Below, in pieces: positions 16,926 through 24,874 of a stretch of 64,000 bases of DNA. Location: the NCBI RefSeq assembly GCF_001894925.1, contig NZ_BCXD01000001.1:310001-374000 (forward strand), read 5' to 3'. The first letter of the stretch is position 1, and each line of letters opens with the position of its first letter. The notes under the pieces were generated by a model that was given only the letters and a program-made list of their open reading frames with translations, did no database searches and had not been told where the DNA came from. The position numbers were made by a program, and so were the translations under genes. This DNA comes from Rhodococcus rhodnii NBRC 100604. Its GTDB lineage: Bacteria > Actinomycetota > Actinomycetes > Mycobacteriales > Mycobacteriaceae.

Positions 16926-17875
16926 CGCCCGTTCACCGTCAATTCTCCGCCCATCTCCCTGTCCAGTTTGCGAAGGATGAGACCTTCCCGCAGGGCCCAG
17001 GGGCAGATCTGGAGTTCTTCGACTCCCAGTGCCCGCATGCCTGCTTCCGCCACGAGAGCGCCGGCGACCAGTTGTCCGGATCGGTCGGAGCTCACGCCCT
17101 CCAATTCTGCCCTGTCCGCAGCCGTCATCCTGGATATGAAAGCTATGAGTTGCCTGAGACCGCTGGCCGTGAGCGTGCGACGCGCCCTCGGACCCGCCGC
17201 CGACGGCGCTGCGCCGGTCAGTCTCGCGAGCGAACGGAACGTCTTGGACGTGCCGACGGCGAGGTCCCAGTCGCCCGCACCACGCAACTGCTTCGCCGGG
17301 TCGACGAGTTCGGCGTCGAGCCAGTCCCGCAGAACCGCGATCCGCCGCTTGCCCGGCGGGTCCTCCTCGAACCACTCGCGCGTGAGCCGTCCCGCACCCA
17401 GTGCCAGCGACAGCGCGACGTCGGGGTCCTCGTCGGCTCCGGTGCTCAGTTCGAGCGATCCGCCACCGATGTCCAGCCCGACGATCCGGCCTGCCGACCA
17501 CCCGAACCAGCGCCGCACGGCGAGGAACGTCAGCCGCGCTTCGTCGACACCCGACAGCACCCGCAACGTGACGCCCGTCTCGTCGCGGACTCGGGTCAGC
17601 ACCGCGTCGGAATTGCCCGCGTCGCGCACCGCGGACGTCGCGAACGCCATCACCTGCTCGCATCCCGACTTGTCGGCGATCTGCGAGAACTCGCCGACCG
17701 TGGACACGAGCCGGTTCGCGCCGGATTCCGTGAGGTCACCGTGACGATCGATGTTCTCGGCGAGCCGCAGCGTCGCCTTCGTCGAGCTCATCGGGGTCGG
17801 ATGCGCACCCCAATGCGCGTCGACCACGAGCAGGTGAACGGTATTGCTGCCGACATCGAGGACCCCAAGGCGCAC
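16922..17875 (-). CDS. Ppx/GppA-type exopolyphosphatase or (p)ppGpp phosphatase
   Basis: 317 residues, GTG start. Actin-like ATPase fold motifs [31 protein letters not shown] and [11 protein letters not shown] mark the Ppx/GppA family, and the length fits the short single-domain mycobacterial Ppx1 (Rv0496). Enzymes of this group hydrolyse short-chain polyphosphate. The C-terminal region keeps [28 protein letters not shown]. It lies near senX3-regX3, in keeping with a link to phosphate metabolism. The start codon is only 33 bp from the divergent conserved gene at 17909. Confidence 0.9.
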   Translation of the reverse strand: MRLGVLDVGSNTVHLLVVDAHWGAHPTPMSSTKATLRLAENIDRHGDLTESGANRLVSTVGEFSQIADKSGCEQVMAFATSAVRDAGNSDAVLTRVRDETGVTLRVLSGVDEARLTFLAVRRWFGWSAGRIVGLDIGGGSLELSTGADEDPDVALSLALGAGRLTREWFEEDPPGKRRIAVLRDWLDAELVDPAKQLRGAGDWDLAVGTSKTFRSLARLTGAAPSAAGPRARRTLTASGLRQLIAFISRMTAADRAELEGVSSDRSGQLVAGALVAEAGMRALGVEELQICPWALREGLILRKLDREMGGELTVNGR

Positions 17876-17894
17876 ACAGCGAGGTTAGCCGGTC

Positions 17895-17900
17895 TACCGT
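17895..17900 (+). promoter_or_regulatory. -10 element for a probably leaderless transcript
   Basis: TACCGT (TANNNT type) ends 8 bp before the GTG at 17909, with no Shine-Dalgarno between them. This spacing is typical of leaderless actinobacterial mRNAs. Confidence 0.45.
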
Positions 17901-17908
17901 CGGGCACT

Positions 17909-18772
17909 GTGAGTGCAGTCAGCGCGCGCCGCCCCGCGCCCGTCCCCGAGGTACCGCTCGATTTCCCGCGCGAATGGGTCGAGTTCCTCGATCCGGACAA
18001 CGACGAACACCTGATCGCCGCCGACCTCACCTGGCTGTTGTCGCGATGGACGTGCGTATTCGGCACTCCGGCGTGTCACGGCATCCTCGAGGACCGGCCC
18101 GACGACGGCTGCTGCTCGCACGGCGCGTTCCTCTCCGACGCCGACGACCTGAAGAAGCTCGAGAAGTCCGTGAAGATGCTCACGCCCGACCTGTGGCAGT
18201 TCATGGACAAGGGAACGGGCAAGAAGGGATACCTCGAAGAGGACGAACTCGACGACGAGCCCGCGCTGCGCACCCGTCGCTACAAGGGTGCGTGCATCTT
18301 CCTCAATCGCCCGGGATTCTCGGGCGGCGTCGGCTGCGCGCTCCACACCCTCGCGCTGGAGAAGGGGATCGAACCGCTCGAACTCAAGCCGGACGTCTGC
18401 TGGCAGCTGCCCATCCGGCGCACCCAGGAATGGGTCGAGCGCGCCGACGGTACGGAGATCCTGCGGACGGCGATCACCGAGTACGACCGTCGCGGCTGGG
18501 GCGAGGGCGGCGAGGACCTGAAGTGGTACTGCTCCGGCTCACCCGAGGCACACGTCGGGACGCGACCCGTCTGGCAGTCGTACGGTCCCGAACTCGTCGA
18601 GTTGCTCGGCGCGCCCGCCTACGACGAGCTGGCGAGGCTGTGCCGCCGCCGTGAGGGACTCGGTATCGTCGCGGTGCATCCGGCGACCGAAGCGGCAGAC
18701 GAGCTCCGCGCCGGCGAAGGCGCGGCACCCACCGACGGCACCAAGCACGACCTGATGCCGCCCGGCGACTGA
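17909..18772 (+). CDS. Conserved cysteine-containing actinobacterial protein (Rv0495c-like)
   Basis: 287 residues. Cysteines cluster in [27 protein letters not shown] and [13 protein letters not shown], followed by DVCWQLPI and WYCSG, a spacing that resembles YkgJ/DUF3109-type metal-binding proteins. This suggests an Fe-S or zinc centre, but no enzymatic assignment can be made. The reading frame continues upstream for hundreds of codons in antisense to ppx; that extension is low-complexity and rejected. GTG 17909 gives the family length and sits just after a -10 element. The gene points toward regX3 and ends 21 bp from its stop. Confidence 0.8.
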   Translation: MSAVSARRPAPVPEVPLDFPREWVEFLDPDNDEHLIAADLTWLLSRWTCVFGTPACHGILEDRPDDGCCSHGAFLSDADDLKKLEKSVKMLTPDLWQFMDKGTGKKGYLEEDELDDEPALRTRRYKGACIFLNRPGFSGGVGCALHTLALEKGIEPLELKPDVCWQLPIRRTQEWVERADGTEILRTAITEYDRRGWGEGGEDLKWYCSGSPEAHVGTRPVWQSYGPELVELLGAPAYDELARLCRRREGLGIVAVHPATEAADELRAGEGAAPTDGTKHDLMPPGD

Positions 18773-18793
18773 GCGTCCGCTCTCCCGCCGGGG

Positions 18794-19483
18794 TCAGCCC
18801 TCGAGCTTGTAGCCGAGGCCGCGGACCGTCAGCAGATGCTTCGGCTTGCCCGGGTCCGCCTCGATCTTCGCGCGGAGCCGCTTGACGTGGACGTCGAGTG
18901 TCTTGGTGTCGCCGACGTAGTCCGATCCCCACACCCGGTCGATGAGCTGACCGCGGGTGAGGACGCGACCCGAGTTGCGCAGCAGATACTCGAGGAGGTC
19001 GAACTCCTTGAGCGGCAGCGTGATCGGCTCACCGCTCACCTGCACGACGTGGCGCTCGACGTCCATCCGCACCGGACCCGATTCGAGGATCGCCGATTCG
19101 ACGGCGGCGTCGGTCTCGCTGTCCGAACCACGACGCAGAACGGCACGGATACGGGCGATCAGCTCCCGCGCGGAGTACGGCTTGGTGACGTAGTCGTCGG
19201 CACCGAGTTCGAGGCCGACGACCTTGTCGATCTCGCTGTCGCGCGCCGTGACCATGATGACGGGCACCGACGAACGCGCCCGGAGCTGCTTGCACACGTC
19301 CGTGCCGCTCATTCCCGGAAGCATGAGATCGAGCAGCACGAGATCCGCGCCGCCCCGGTCGAACAGCTCCAGTGCCGAGGGCCCGTCCGACGCGATCGAC
19401 GTCTCGAAACCCTCCTTGCGAAGGAGGAAGGCCAACGGGTCGGCGAGCGACTCTTCGTCCTCGACGATCAATACGCGGGTCAT
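18794..19483 (-). CDS. regX3: Two-component response regulator RegX3
   Basis: 229 residues, OmpR/PhoB class. Receiver domain 1-120 with phospho-acceptor Asp52 in LVLLDLMLPGMSG and Lys in YVTKPYSARELIARI. The C-terminal winged helix (about 135-228) includes LPLKEFDLLEYLLRN and LDVHVKRLRAKIE. In mycobacteria RegX3 activates phosphate-starvation genes. The ATG follows AGAGGAG and overlaps the senX3 stop (ATGA, 19480-19483). Sequence and position both match Rv0491. Confidence 0.95.
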   Translation of the reverse strand: MTRVLIVEDEESLADPLAFLLRKEGFETSIASDGPSALELFDRGGADLVLLDLMLPGMSGTDVCKQLRARSSVPVIMVTARDSEIDKVVGLELGADDYVTKPYSARELIARIRAVLRRGSDSETDAAVESAILESGPVRMDVERHVVQVSGEPITLPLKEFDLLEYLLRNSGRVLTRGQLIDRVWGSDYVGDTKTLDVHVKRLRAKIEADPGKPKHLLTVRGLGYKLEG

Positions 19484-20802
19484 CGTTTCTCCTCTGTCCG
19501 ACGTGGTGGTGTCGGGCTCGTGGGCGCGGATCCGGGTTGCGTGGCAGCCTGCGCGTCGGCGGCGTTGCCGCGCGTCGTCCCGGTGGTTCGTTCGTCGTTG
19601 CGGGGGTCGTCGGCGCGCACGTCGTCGTGGCGCACGTCGTCGGGGCGGACGTCGTCGTCCTGGTCGCCGTCGCCGGTGACGTGCTGCGGCAGCTGGAGGG
19701 TGAAGGTCGAGCCCGTACCCGGGCGGCTCCACAGCTCGATCGAGCCGTTGTGGTTCGCGGCGACGTGCTTGACGATCGCGAGGCCGAGACCGGTGCCGCC
19801 GGTGGCACGCGAGCGCGCCTTGTCGACGCGGAAGAAGCGTTCGAAGACCCGCTCCTGGTCCTCCTTGGCGATGCCGACGCCGCGATCGGTCACCGAGATG
19901 CACACCGTGCCGTCGCGCAGCGTCCGGCTCACGGAGACGGGCGAGCCCTCGGGCGAGTACGCGATCGCGTTCTGCACGAGATTGGTCACGGCCGTCACGA
20001 GCAGATCGCGGTCGCCGAGGACGGACGTGCCGCTGGGCCCGTCGGTCGCGACGGTGATTCCGGACGCCTCCGCCGAGAGCCGGGTGCGCGCGAGCGCCTG
20101 CTCGACGACCTCGTCGACCGCGACCGGCCCGAGATCCGGAAGCTTCTCGGCGCCCTGCAGCCGTGACAGCGCGATGAGCTCGGTGACCATCCTGCCGAGC
20201 CGCAGCGACTCCGTGTGCAGCCGCTCACCGAAGTGGACGACGGCCTCGGGATCGTCCGCCGTCTCGAGCAGCGCCTCGGCGAGCAGCGCCATCGCGCCGA
20301 CAGGCGTCTTCAGTTCGTGGCTGACGTTCGCGACGAAGTCGCGGCGCGTCGCCTCCATGCGGACTGCCTCGGAGTCGTCCTGCGCGAGCAGCATGACGAA
20401 CCTGTCCTGGGCGTCGCCGAGTTTGCGGGCGCCGACGCGCACCGACACCGCGGGCCGGCCGCGAAGTGCGCGACTCGACAGGTCGATCTCGCACGGCTCG
20501 CCCGTGGCGAAGACCCGTTGCACGGCGTTCCACACGCGGTCGTCGAGCACCCGATGCCGGACGACACCGAGTTCTTCGGCGCGAGGATTGGAGAGCACGA
20601 CGTCCTCGAACCGATCGACCACCGCGATGGCGACCTCGGAACGATCGACGACCTGGGCGAGCACCTCCGACGTCGTCGGGCCCTCGACCGCGCGCACCCG
20701 CCGATCGGAGCGCGACGTCAGTGCGGGCACCAGCAGCGCCCGCACGAGGTAGCCGGCAACGCCGAAGACCACGGCGAGCAGCACTGCCTGAGCGACGGTC
20801 AC
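19480..20802 (-). CDS. senX3: Sensor histidine kinase SenX3
   Basis: 440 residues, GTG start. One N-terminal membrane helix (about 5-27), a PAS-like domain (about 40-145), then the H box FVANVSHELKTPVGAMALL with phospho-acceptor His162. N and G boxes follow (LVQNAIAYSPEG, TDRGVGIAKED, GGTGLGLAIVKHVA). The C-terminal tail (past about 385) is a disordered Asp/Arg repeat, DDVRPDDVRHDDVRADD, encoded by 15-bp tandem repeats. It senses phosphate status with RegX3. gpmA lies upstream, separated by 141 bp. Confidence 0.95.
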   Translation of the reverse strand: MTVAQAVLLAVVFGVAGYLVRALLVPALTSRSDRRVRAVEGPTTSEVLAQVVDRSEVAIAVVDRFEDVVLSNPRAEELGVVRHRVLDDRVWNAVQRVFATGEPCEIDLSSRALRGRPAVSVRVGARKLGDAQDRFVMLLAQDDSEAVRMEATRRDFVANVSHELKTPVGAMALLAEALLETADDPEAVVHFGERLHTESLRLGRMVTELIALSRLQGAEKLPDLGPVAVDEVVEQALARTRLSAEASGITVATDGPSGTSVLGDRDLLVTAVTNLVQNAIAYSPEGSPVSVSRTLRDGTVCISVTDRGVGIAKEDQERVFERFFRVDKARSRATGGTGLGLAIVKHVAANHNGSIELWSRPGTGSTFTLQLPQHVTGDGDQDDDVRPDDVRHDDVRADDPRNDERTTGTTRGNAADAQAATQPGSAPTSPTPPRRTEEKR

Positions 20803-20872
20803 GCGTGAATCGTACGACCGGGGGAACCGGACGAGACGTCGGGTACGGCGGTTGCACTGCTGGTCACGGCGT

Positions 20873-20890
20873 GTTCGCCTGCTCGTAACC
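20873..20890. promoter_or_regulatory. Possible PHO-box-like repeats upstream of senX3-regX3
   Basis: GTTCGCC-TGCT-CGTAACC resembles two GTTCACC-type direct repeats 11 bp apart, the form bound by PhoP/RegX3-class regulators. It lies about 70 bp upstream of senX3. The second repeat is a weak match. Confidence 0.3.
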
Positions 20891-20943
20891 CGCAGTCCGC
20901 ATACCGGTAGGGCGCCTCGTCCGGCCCGTGCCGAATCGCGTCG

Positions 20944-21690
20944 CTACTTCGCGCCCTGGTTGGCGACGGCGGCGGCACCCGCGGCCGCGGCCTCGGGGTC
21001 GAGGTAGGTGCCACCCGGGTTGAGCGGCTTCAGATCGTCGTCGAGGTCGTACCGCAGCGGGATGCCCGTCGGGATGTTCAGGCCCGCGATGTCGGCGTCC
21101 GAGATGCCGTCGAGGTGCTTCACGAGGGCGCGCAGCGAGTTGCCGTGCGCGGCGACGAGGACCGTCTTGCCGGCCCGCAGATCGCTCGCGATGTCGCTCT
21201 CCCAGTACGGGATGAGACGCGTCACAACGTCGAGCAGGCACTCGGTGCGCGGGACCGACTCGAGGTCGGCGTACCGGGGATCGCCGTCCTGGCTGTACTC
21301 GGTGCCCAGCTCGATCTCGGGCGGCGGGGTGTCGTAGCTGCGGCGCCACAGCATGAACTGGTCCTCGCCGTACTTGTCCTTGACCTGAGCCTTGTTACGG
21401 CCCTGCAGCGCACCGTAGTGACGCTCGTTGAGCCGCCAGTCGCGCTTGACGGGGATCCAGTGCCGGTCCGCGGCGTCGAGGGCGAGGTTCGCGGTGTTGA
21501 TCGCACGGCGCAGCAGCGACGTGTACAGGATGTCCGGCAGCAGGCCGTGCTCGAGCAGCAGCTCACCCGCACGCTTGCCCTCCGCACGCCCCTTGTCGGT
21601 GAGGTGGACGTCCACCCAGCCGGTGAAGAGGTTGAGCGCATTCCATTCGCTCTCGCCGTGGCGGAGCAACACGAGGGTTCCGGTACTCAT
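20944..21690 (-). CDS. gpmA: 2,3-bisphosphoglycerate-dependent phosphoglycerate mutase
   Basis: 248 residues. Interconverts 3- and 2-phosphoglycerate in glycolysis and gluconeogenesis. The catalytic motif [12 protein letters not shown] has His11, [10 protein letters not shown] and [14 protein letters not shown] complete the active site, and the length is normal. The ATG at 21690 matches family starts. The reading frame stays open upstream through the EspG remnant with no stop, so a longer fused product is formally possible (see findings). gpmA next to senX3-regX3 is conserved in mycobacteria. Confidence 0.96.
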   Translation of the reverse strand: MSTGTLVLLRHGESEWNALNLFTGWVDVHLTDKGRAEGKRAGELLLEHGLLPDILYTSLLRRAINTANLALDAADRHWIPVKRDWRLNERHYGALQGRNKAQVKDKYGEDQFMLWRRSYDTPPPEIELGTEYSQDGDPRYADLESVPRTECLLDVVTRLIPYWESDIASDLRAGKTVLVAAHGNSLRALVKHLDGISDADIAGLNIPTGIPLRYDLDDDLKPLNPGGTYLDPEAAAAGAAAVANQGAK

Positions 21691-22482
21691 GCCCTCATCG
21701 TCCCACGTCCGCCGCCGCGTGGCGGCCGCACCACCCACTCGTACGCTGCGAAGAACCCGGAACGGCGCGTCCTCGTCGACGCCGTCGCGCACGATGTCGT
21801 CGATCATTCGCTGCAGAGTCGCCGCGAACGTCCCCGATGTCGCGGGCGCGCAGACGATCTCGTCCCGTCCGCGGACGCGGTAGCGGCCGTCGCCGGCGAA
21901 GTCGTACCAGAACACGCAGTCGCCACCGGGCGGCCGTCCGATGCGCGGTGGCCGAGCGAAGACGGTGATCTCGCCCGACCCGACGCACGGAACGGACAGC
22001 AACTCGCGCAACGGGTCGCGCTCGGCGGCCGCCGCTCCGGCACTGCGCAACGCCGAGACGAGTTCGGAGTCGCCGGCGGGACGCACACGCGGTACGCGCA
22101 GCAGGCCACGTGTGCCGGGCTCGCACACGGGAAGAGCCGCCCGCGACGGCAGCACCCACGGCACCGGGCCCGCACGTCGTCACGACGACCTCGCCGCCGA
22201 TCGACTGCCCCTCCCCGGGAAGTTGGCGCGCGAGCGCCGCCGCGGGGCCGTTCACGCCCGCCGGCAGGCGCAGGTCTGCGTCGCCCTCTCCCGCGACGTC
22301 GATGCGGACCGTAGGGTCGAGCAGCGCCTGAAAGGCACGGACGAAGCTCACCTCCGCCGCCAGTTCTTCGATACGGGCACTCGCGGCCCGACGACGCGCG
22401 GTGCGGCGGCATGATCGGCGGGCTCGGCGCGGTACCGGAACGGATAGGGCAAGCGGTCGACGCCCGCGGCGTCGAGCGCGAC
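21691..22482 (-). pseudogene. EspG-like ESX secretion chaperone, frameshifted and stop-less
   Basis: Three consecutive reading-frame segments together give an EspG-like protein of about 260 residues. The N-terminal piece (ALDAAGVDRLPYPFRYRAEP, from 22482) is in the PPE frame. The middle piece (ARIEELAAEVSFVRAFQALL to VVVTTCGP) is in another frame. The C-terminal piece ([16 protein letters not shown], then ITVFARPP and [20 protein letters not shown]) returns to the first frame. The breaks lie near 22401 (one base lost) and near 22167 (one base gained, in a G/C run). No stop separates the last piece from gpmA, which is in the same frame. EspG proteins bind PPE proteins before ESX secretion. Here the gene cannot give a normal product without recoding. 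Confidence 0.75.
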
Positions 22483-23319
22483 GATGAGTTCGTTGCCGTT
22501 GTCGACGTTGACGAGGTAGCCGGGAGTCTTGTGTTCCTTGTCGTCGTCACCGCCGCCGCGAGCACCGGGAGCCGCGGCGGCTGCGCGTACCGCATCGCCC
22601 ATGCCGGGCGAGGTCTGCTGCGCGGCAGGTGCATACGACGGGTCGCCCGCGGAGGGAGCCGCCTCGAGACCGATCGCCGTCCGCAGGGACGTGGGCGTGG
22701 CGGTGGGAGTTCCCGCGAACGGAACCGATCCTCCTCCGGCACCGCCGCCGCCGAAACCACCTGGGCCACCGCCGAAACCGCCGGTGCCGCCACTCGCTCC
22801 GGGCCCCGAGATCGCGGACGGCGGAGCGGGCGGGCCCGGCAGGACCGGGACCTGATCGTCGGCCTGTGCGACGACGGGCGTGTAGACGGCGGTCATGATC
22901 CGCCGGGCTTCGGCTTCCGCTTCGGCGATCTTCGCGTGGGCGTGCCCCATCGCCGTGCCGAATCCCTGCGCCTCGACCATCGCACCGGTTCCGGCCGACC
23001 AGAATCCACCGGTGTCGGGGACGTCCGGCATGAGCGCCTCCACCTGGCGCAGGCCGGTGTTCATCTCCTCGATCTTGTTGGCTGTCAACACCGTCGAGAC
23101 CTGTAACTGCTCGGCGGTGTCGAGACAACGGGCCATCGACGGAGCCGCTGCTCCGGCAGACTGCCCTTCCCACCCGTCGCTCGCCGCGCGCACCGCGTCG
23201 GAGAACTGTGCGGCGGATTCCTCGAGACGCTCCGCGATCACCCGCCAGGCAGCGACGACGGCATCGACGCGCGCCGGATCCATCACCTGTACATGGCTCA
23301 TGATCGTCGCGTGATCCAT
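22348..23319 (-). CDS. PPE-like ESX substrate with its C-terminus joined to EspG sequence
   Basis: 323 residues from ATG 23319; upstream in-frame starts are possible. The N-terminal helical domain (about 10-165) has the WxG turn DGWEGQSAG with Trp50, as in ESX PPE proteins. A Gly/Pro-rich linker follows. The tail EHKTPGYLVNVDNGNELI is typical of PPE proteins in Nocardiaceae, but instead of the usual short proline-rich end it continues into EspG-like residues VALDAAGVDRLPYPF and ends at 22348 after a frameshift. It probably represents a deletion joining two neighbouring genes. Whether the protein is still made or secreted is unknown; no ESX core (ecc) genes are in the window. Confidence 0.7.
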   Translation of the reverse strand: MDHATIMSHVQVMDPARVDAVVAAWRVIAERLEESAAQFSDAVRAASDGWEGQSAGAAAPSMARCLDTAEQLQVSTVLTANKIEEMNTGLRQVEALMPDVPDTGGFWSAGTGAMVEAQGFGTAMGHAHAKIAEAEAEARRIMTAVYTPVVAQADDQVPVLPGPPAPPSAISGPGASGGTGGFGGGPGGFGGGGAGGGSVPFAGTPTATPTSLRTAIGLEAAPSAGDPSYAPAAQQTSPGMGDAVRAAAAAPGARGGGDDDKEHKTPGYLVNVDNGNELIVALDAAGVDRLPYPFRYRAEPADHAAAPRVVGPRVPVSKNWRRR

Positions 23320-23506
23320 CGACTCGAAGCCGTGGGGCTCGGACACCACCTTCGGTGAACAGTCCGAACGGAACTCCGACGTGACACGATCACGTTCGCT
23401 GTAGAGCACGTCGCGTGACTCGTTGCCGTGCTTCCAGATTCGATCCTCGTCGCTGTCGCCCCACAAGCCGCGAAAGAAGTCCCTGACCCCCAGGCCTCCC
23501 CCTACC

Positions 23507-23788
23507 TCACTGCGTCATGGACGCCGAATACGACGCCAGACGACCCGCGAGCACCTCGTCCTGCTGATCGATCAACTGCCCCGCCGAGATGAACGCATCA
23601 CGCATGGCCGTCACGACCTCGATGTGCTCGTGCAGACGTGCTCGGATTACGCAGAGGAACTGGGATTACTCCTCCAGTTCGCCGGAGTGATCGGGAAGGT
23701 TTCTCTGGGAACGCTTGGGATTGCACTCGGCGACAAGCTCTCGCTCGAGGGAGTGGGAGGCGAGGATGCGATCATCAGCCTGCACCAT
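23507..23788 (-). pseudogene. WXG100-sized ESX-cassette protein split by an in-frame TAA
   Basis: From ATG 23788 the frame runs 94 codons to TGA 23507, the size of WXG100-type proteins, but codon 41 is TAA (23666-23668). It falls in SGELEE-stop-SQFLCVIRA, where a Tyr codon would be expected. The C-terminal half (HEHIEVVTAMRDAFISAGQL, then IDQQDEVLAGRLASYSASMTQ) reads as a convincing helical protein. It overlaps the end of the DUF3558 gene by 14 bp and precedes the PPE gene. The family assignment is by size, helicity and location. Confidence 0.6.
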
Positions 23789-24199
23789 CACCAATGGGCC
23801 ACATGATCTCGCAGACGGTGTCGATACTGTGCGCAGGGCGCCAGATCTGCGAATCCGGGTCGGGAATCGCCACGCTCCGCTTGTCGACGTTGTCAGCTTC
23901 GTCGCGCAAGGAGTCCAACGACCTCGTGACGGTGGTCAGGATCGTCAGCCCCTTACGCTCCCCGCGCCACGTGCAGATCTGCCACCCGGGCTGCTCGACC
24001 CCGGCAATCTCCCGTTCCATGGAAGATGGATCGAAGCCGATCCCCGCGATCACGTCGTCGGGCAATTCCTCGCACGGATCCCAGACAGCGGGCTCGTTCG
24101 TTTCCGGCGCAGCGTCCGGTTCCCCCGGCTCCGATGACCCACAACCCGCAGCAATCCCGCCACCGCAAGAATCCCGGCAACGCCCACCTTCACCCGCAC
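23775..24199 (-). pseudogene. DUF3558-like lipoprotein, frameshifted at its lipobox
   Basis: A signal-peptide frame (VRVKVGVAGILAVAGLL, GTG 24199 after GAGAGGGG) and a mature-protein frame (GCGSSEPGEPD, WDPCEELPDDVIAGIGFD, PGWQICTWRGE, VCEIMWPIG) lie one base out of register. The break is at about 24148. Restoring a single base there gives LLAGC, a textbook lipobox. The mature part, with its paired cysteines, fits DUF3558 lipoproteins that accompany PPE/ESX genes in Nocardiaceae. As sequenced the lipoprotein cannot be made. Confidence 0.68.
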
Positions 24200-24279
24200 G
24201 GGGCCCCTCTCGACCGCGGAAGCTTGACGCACCACACAGACCGGACGGTCTTCGGAGCCGCGTCGTCGATGCGGCCTCA

Positions 24280-24765
24280 TCACTCGCTCGGGGAGGCTTT
24301 CAAGTCGACGGCGATGGCGTCGCACAGCGCGGCGTCGTCACAGACGAGTGCCCAGTCCATCCCGGACTCGTCGTAGGTCCGGCCTTCGAGCGCCAAGGCG
24401 AATCCGTCGCGTCCCTGCACGATGGTCGCAGCGCCGCATCGGTAGTCGACAACGCCCGGCTCCAGCGGTTGCGACACGCAGTCGGTTCCGCTGTGCCGCT
24501 GCACGATCGGCACGAACTCGGGAATCTCGTCGAACGAGCGGAGCAAGAGGGGCCGAACGTAGGGCTCACGATCTTCACCGATCGCTGCGATGCGATCGGG
24601 CAGGCCACCGACGTAGTGACGAACCCAGAGGTTGTACAGACCACCGCCCACGACGATCACGAGGCAGATCGCCGAGAAGATCAGATATCGCTTGCTCGTG
24701 TACGGGTTCTTCTTTTTCTTCTGCTCGGCGTTCTCGTACTCGCCGGTCTCGTAGTTCCAGGTCAT
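24280..24765 (-). CDS. Single-pass membrane protein of unknown function
   Basis: 161 residues. A Lys-rich cytoplasmic N-terminus (AEQKKKKNPYTSKR) precedes one membrane helix (about 28-48, LIFSAICLVIVVGGGLYNLW). The extracellular domain of about 110 residues has four cysteines (in DCVSQ, YRCGA, ALVCDDAALCD), suggesting two disulfides. It lies upstream of the ESX cassette in the same direction, 80 bp from the DUF3558 remnant, and may belong to that unit. No family is recognised. Confidence 0.75.
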   Translation of the reverse strand: MTWNYETGEYENAEQKKKKNPYTSKRYLIFSAICLVIVVGGGLYNLWVRHYVGGLPDRIAAIGEDREPYVRPLLLRSFDEIPEFVPIVQRHSGTDCVSQPLEPGVVDYRCGAATIVQGRDGFALALEGRTYDESGMDWALVCDDAALCDAIAVDLKASPSE

Positions 24766-24824
24766 CGCTCCCCCACCCCCGACGTCCGCCGCTGTCGACG
24801 GACCGCCGGGAGCATACCGAGACG

Positions 24825-24860
24825 ACGATCGCCCGGCACCACACGGTGCCGGGCGATCGT
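24825..24860 (-). terminator. Strong terminator hairpin of the acyl-CoA ligase gene
   Basis: Perfect 16-bp arms (ACGATCGCCCGGCACC and its complement) around an ACAC loop, 15 bp past the ligase stop on the minus strand. Confidence 0.75.
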
Positions 24861-24874
24861 GTCGGAAGCGAAAG

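Noticed and set aside
16568-17908. Upstream extension of the Rv0495c-like frame
   Set aside because: Low-complexity sequence antisense to the membrane protein and ppx genes; conserved residues begin only after GTG 17909.
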